Source: Desulfobacteraceae bacterium
Lineage (GTDB): Bacteria > Desulfobacterota > Desulfobacteria > Desulfobacterales > Desulfobacteraceae
NCBI GenBank assembly: GCA_024225635.1
Contig: JAAEMK010000272.1
Span: 18,539-82,538, forward strand
Length of the DNA stretch: 64,000 nt
Reading direction: 5' to 3'
Shown here: positions 63,828-64,000 of the stretch, in pieces
How positions within the stretch are numbered: the stretch's first letter is position 1
Layout: every line of letters begins with the position of its first letter
The notes under the pieces: model-generated
Database searches by the model: none
Told to the model about the DNA's origin: nothing
The model's input: only the letters and a program-made list of their open reading frames with translations
Program-made: the position numbers and the translations under genes

Positions 63828-64000
63828 CCTTCATATGACCCCAGAAGTGCCTTACAGTGTTTTTAATCAGGATTTTGCTCGCAACTATTGCTACACGGCA
63901 GACTCCTGTGTCTCCCGTGTAGCTATACCAAAATTTAATTTGTGATTATCTCGACAATTTTACACAAGGTGTATAATCATCACTTGATCCATGGCATATA

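Overview
The window looks like chromosome of a strictly anaerobic, sulfate-reducer-like Desulfobacterota bacterium (Desulfobacteraceae or a close relative). This is inferred from gene content: an Rnf operon led by a tetraheme c-type cytochrome, a glycyl radical enzyme with its activase, several ferredoxin-type proteins, a YeiH-type transporter and a dense set of two-component and chemotaxis genes. No 16S gene is present, so the genus is not assigned.

Layout. 1-5416 (minus): a zinc-ribbon/DUF3426 membrane protein with an acidic 38-residue tandem repeat (cut by the window edge), hpt, cbpA and mnmG. 5495-7247: a radical SAM protein and a periplasmic solute-binding protein. 7425-15743 (minus): the Rnf region in the order tetraheme cytochrome, rnfC, D, G, E, A, B, a cyclic-nucleotide-binding protein and apbE, with an RseC-family gene and two small coding sequences upstream (15889-17048). 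17198-17600: three tandem tRNA-Asn genes behind one strong promoter. 17773-23172: two-component genes. 23169-23906: a phosphopantetheinyl transferase. 24068-29776: an MCP-CheW-CheA-CheY set. 30100-32426: an AT-rich insert with a lipoprotein and a TIR-TM-Lcl protein. 32523-34237: a phytochelatin-synthase-like protein and HtpX. Then tRNA-Leu, an ADP-forming acyl-CoA synthetase, an MBL hydrolase, a PPOX protein, an SNF2 helicase, a SulP-STAS-CNBD protein, an OmpR/kinase pair, an iron-sulfur protein, a second MCP, and a heme-sensing hybrid kinase next to a sigma-54 activator (to 54287). 54311-59794: a PEP-CTERM lectin-like protein and a tetR-GRE-activase operon with a long operator. Last come tRNA-Phe, a YeiH-type transporter with a small partner, and decayed insertion sequences (62770-63830).

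The strongest candidate for something undescribed is the Rnf operon. RnfC keeps its two ferredoxin-type clusters but lacks the glycine-rich FMN/NADH signature. RnfB instead carries a complete GltD/NfnB-like FAD and NAD(P)H module, and a tetraheme cytochrome heads the operon. This suggests that the pyridine-nucleotide site has moved from RnfC to RnfB, perhaps with quinone or cytochrome coupling through RnfC. Second is a 988-residue glycyl radical enzyme with an SCP2-like N-terminal domain, translationally coupled to a TetR regulator and its activase. Third is the TIR-TM-Lcl protein paired with a PKD-like lipoprotein in the AT-rich insert.

All functional statements come from reading motifs in the translated sequence; no database search or structure prediction was run.
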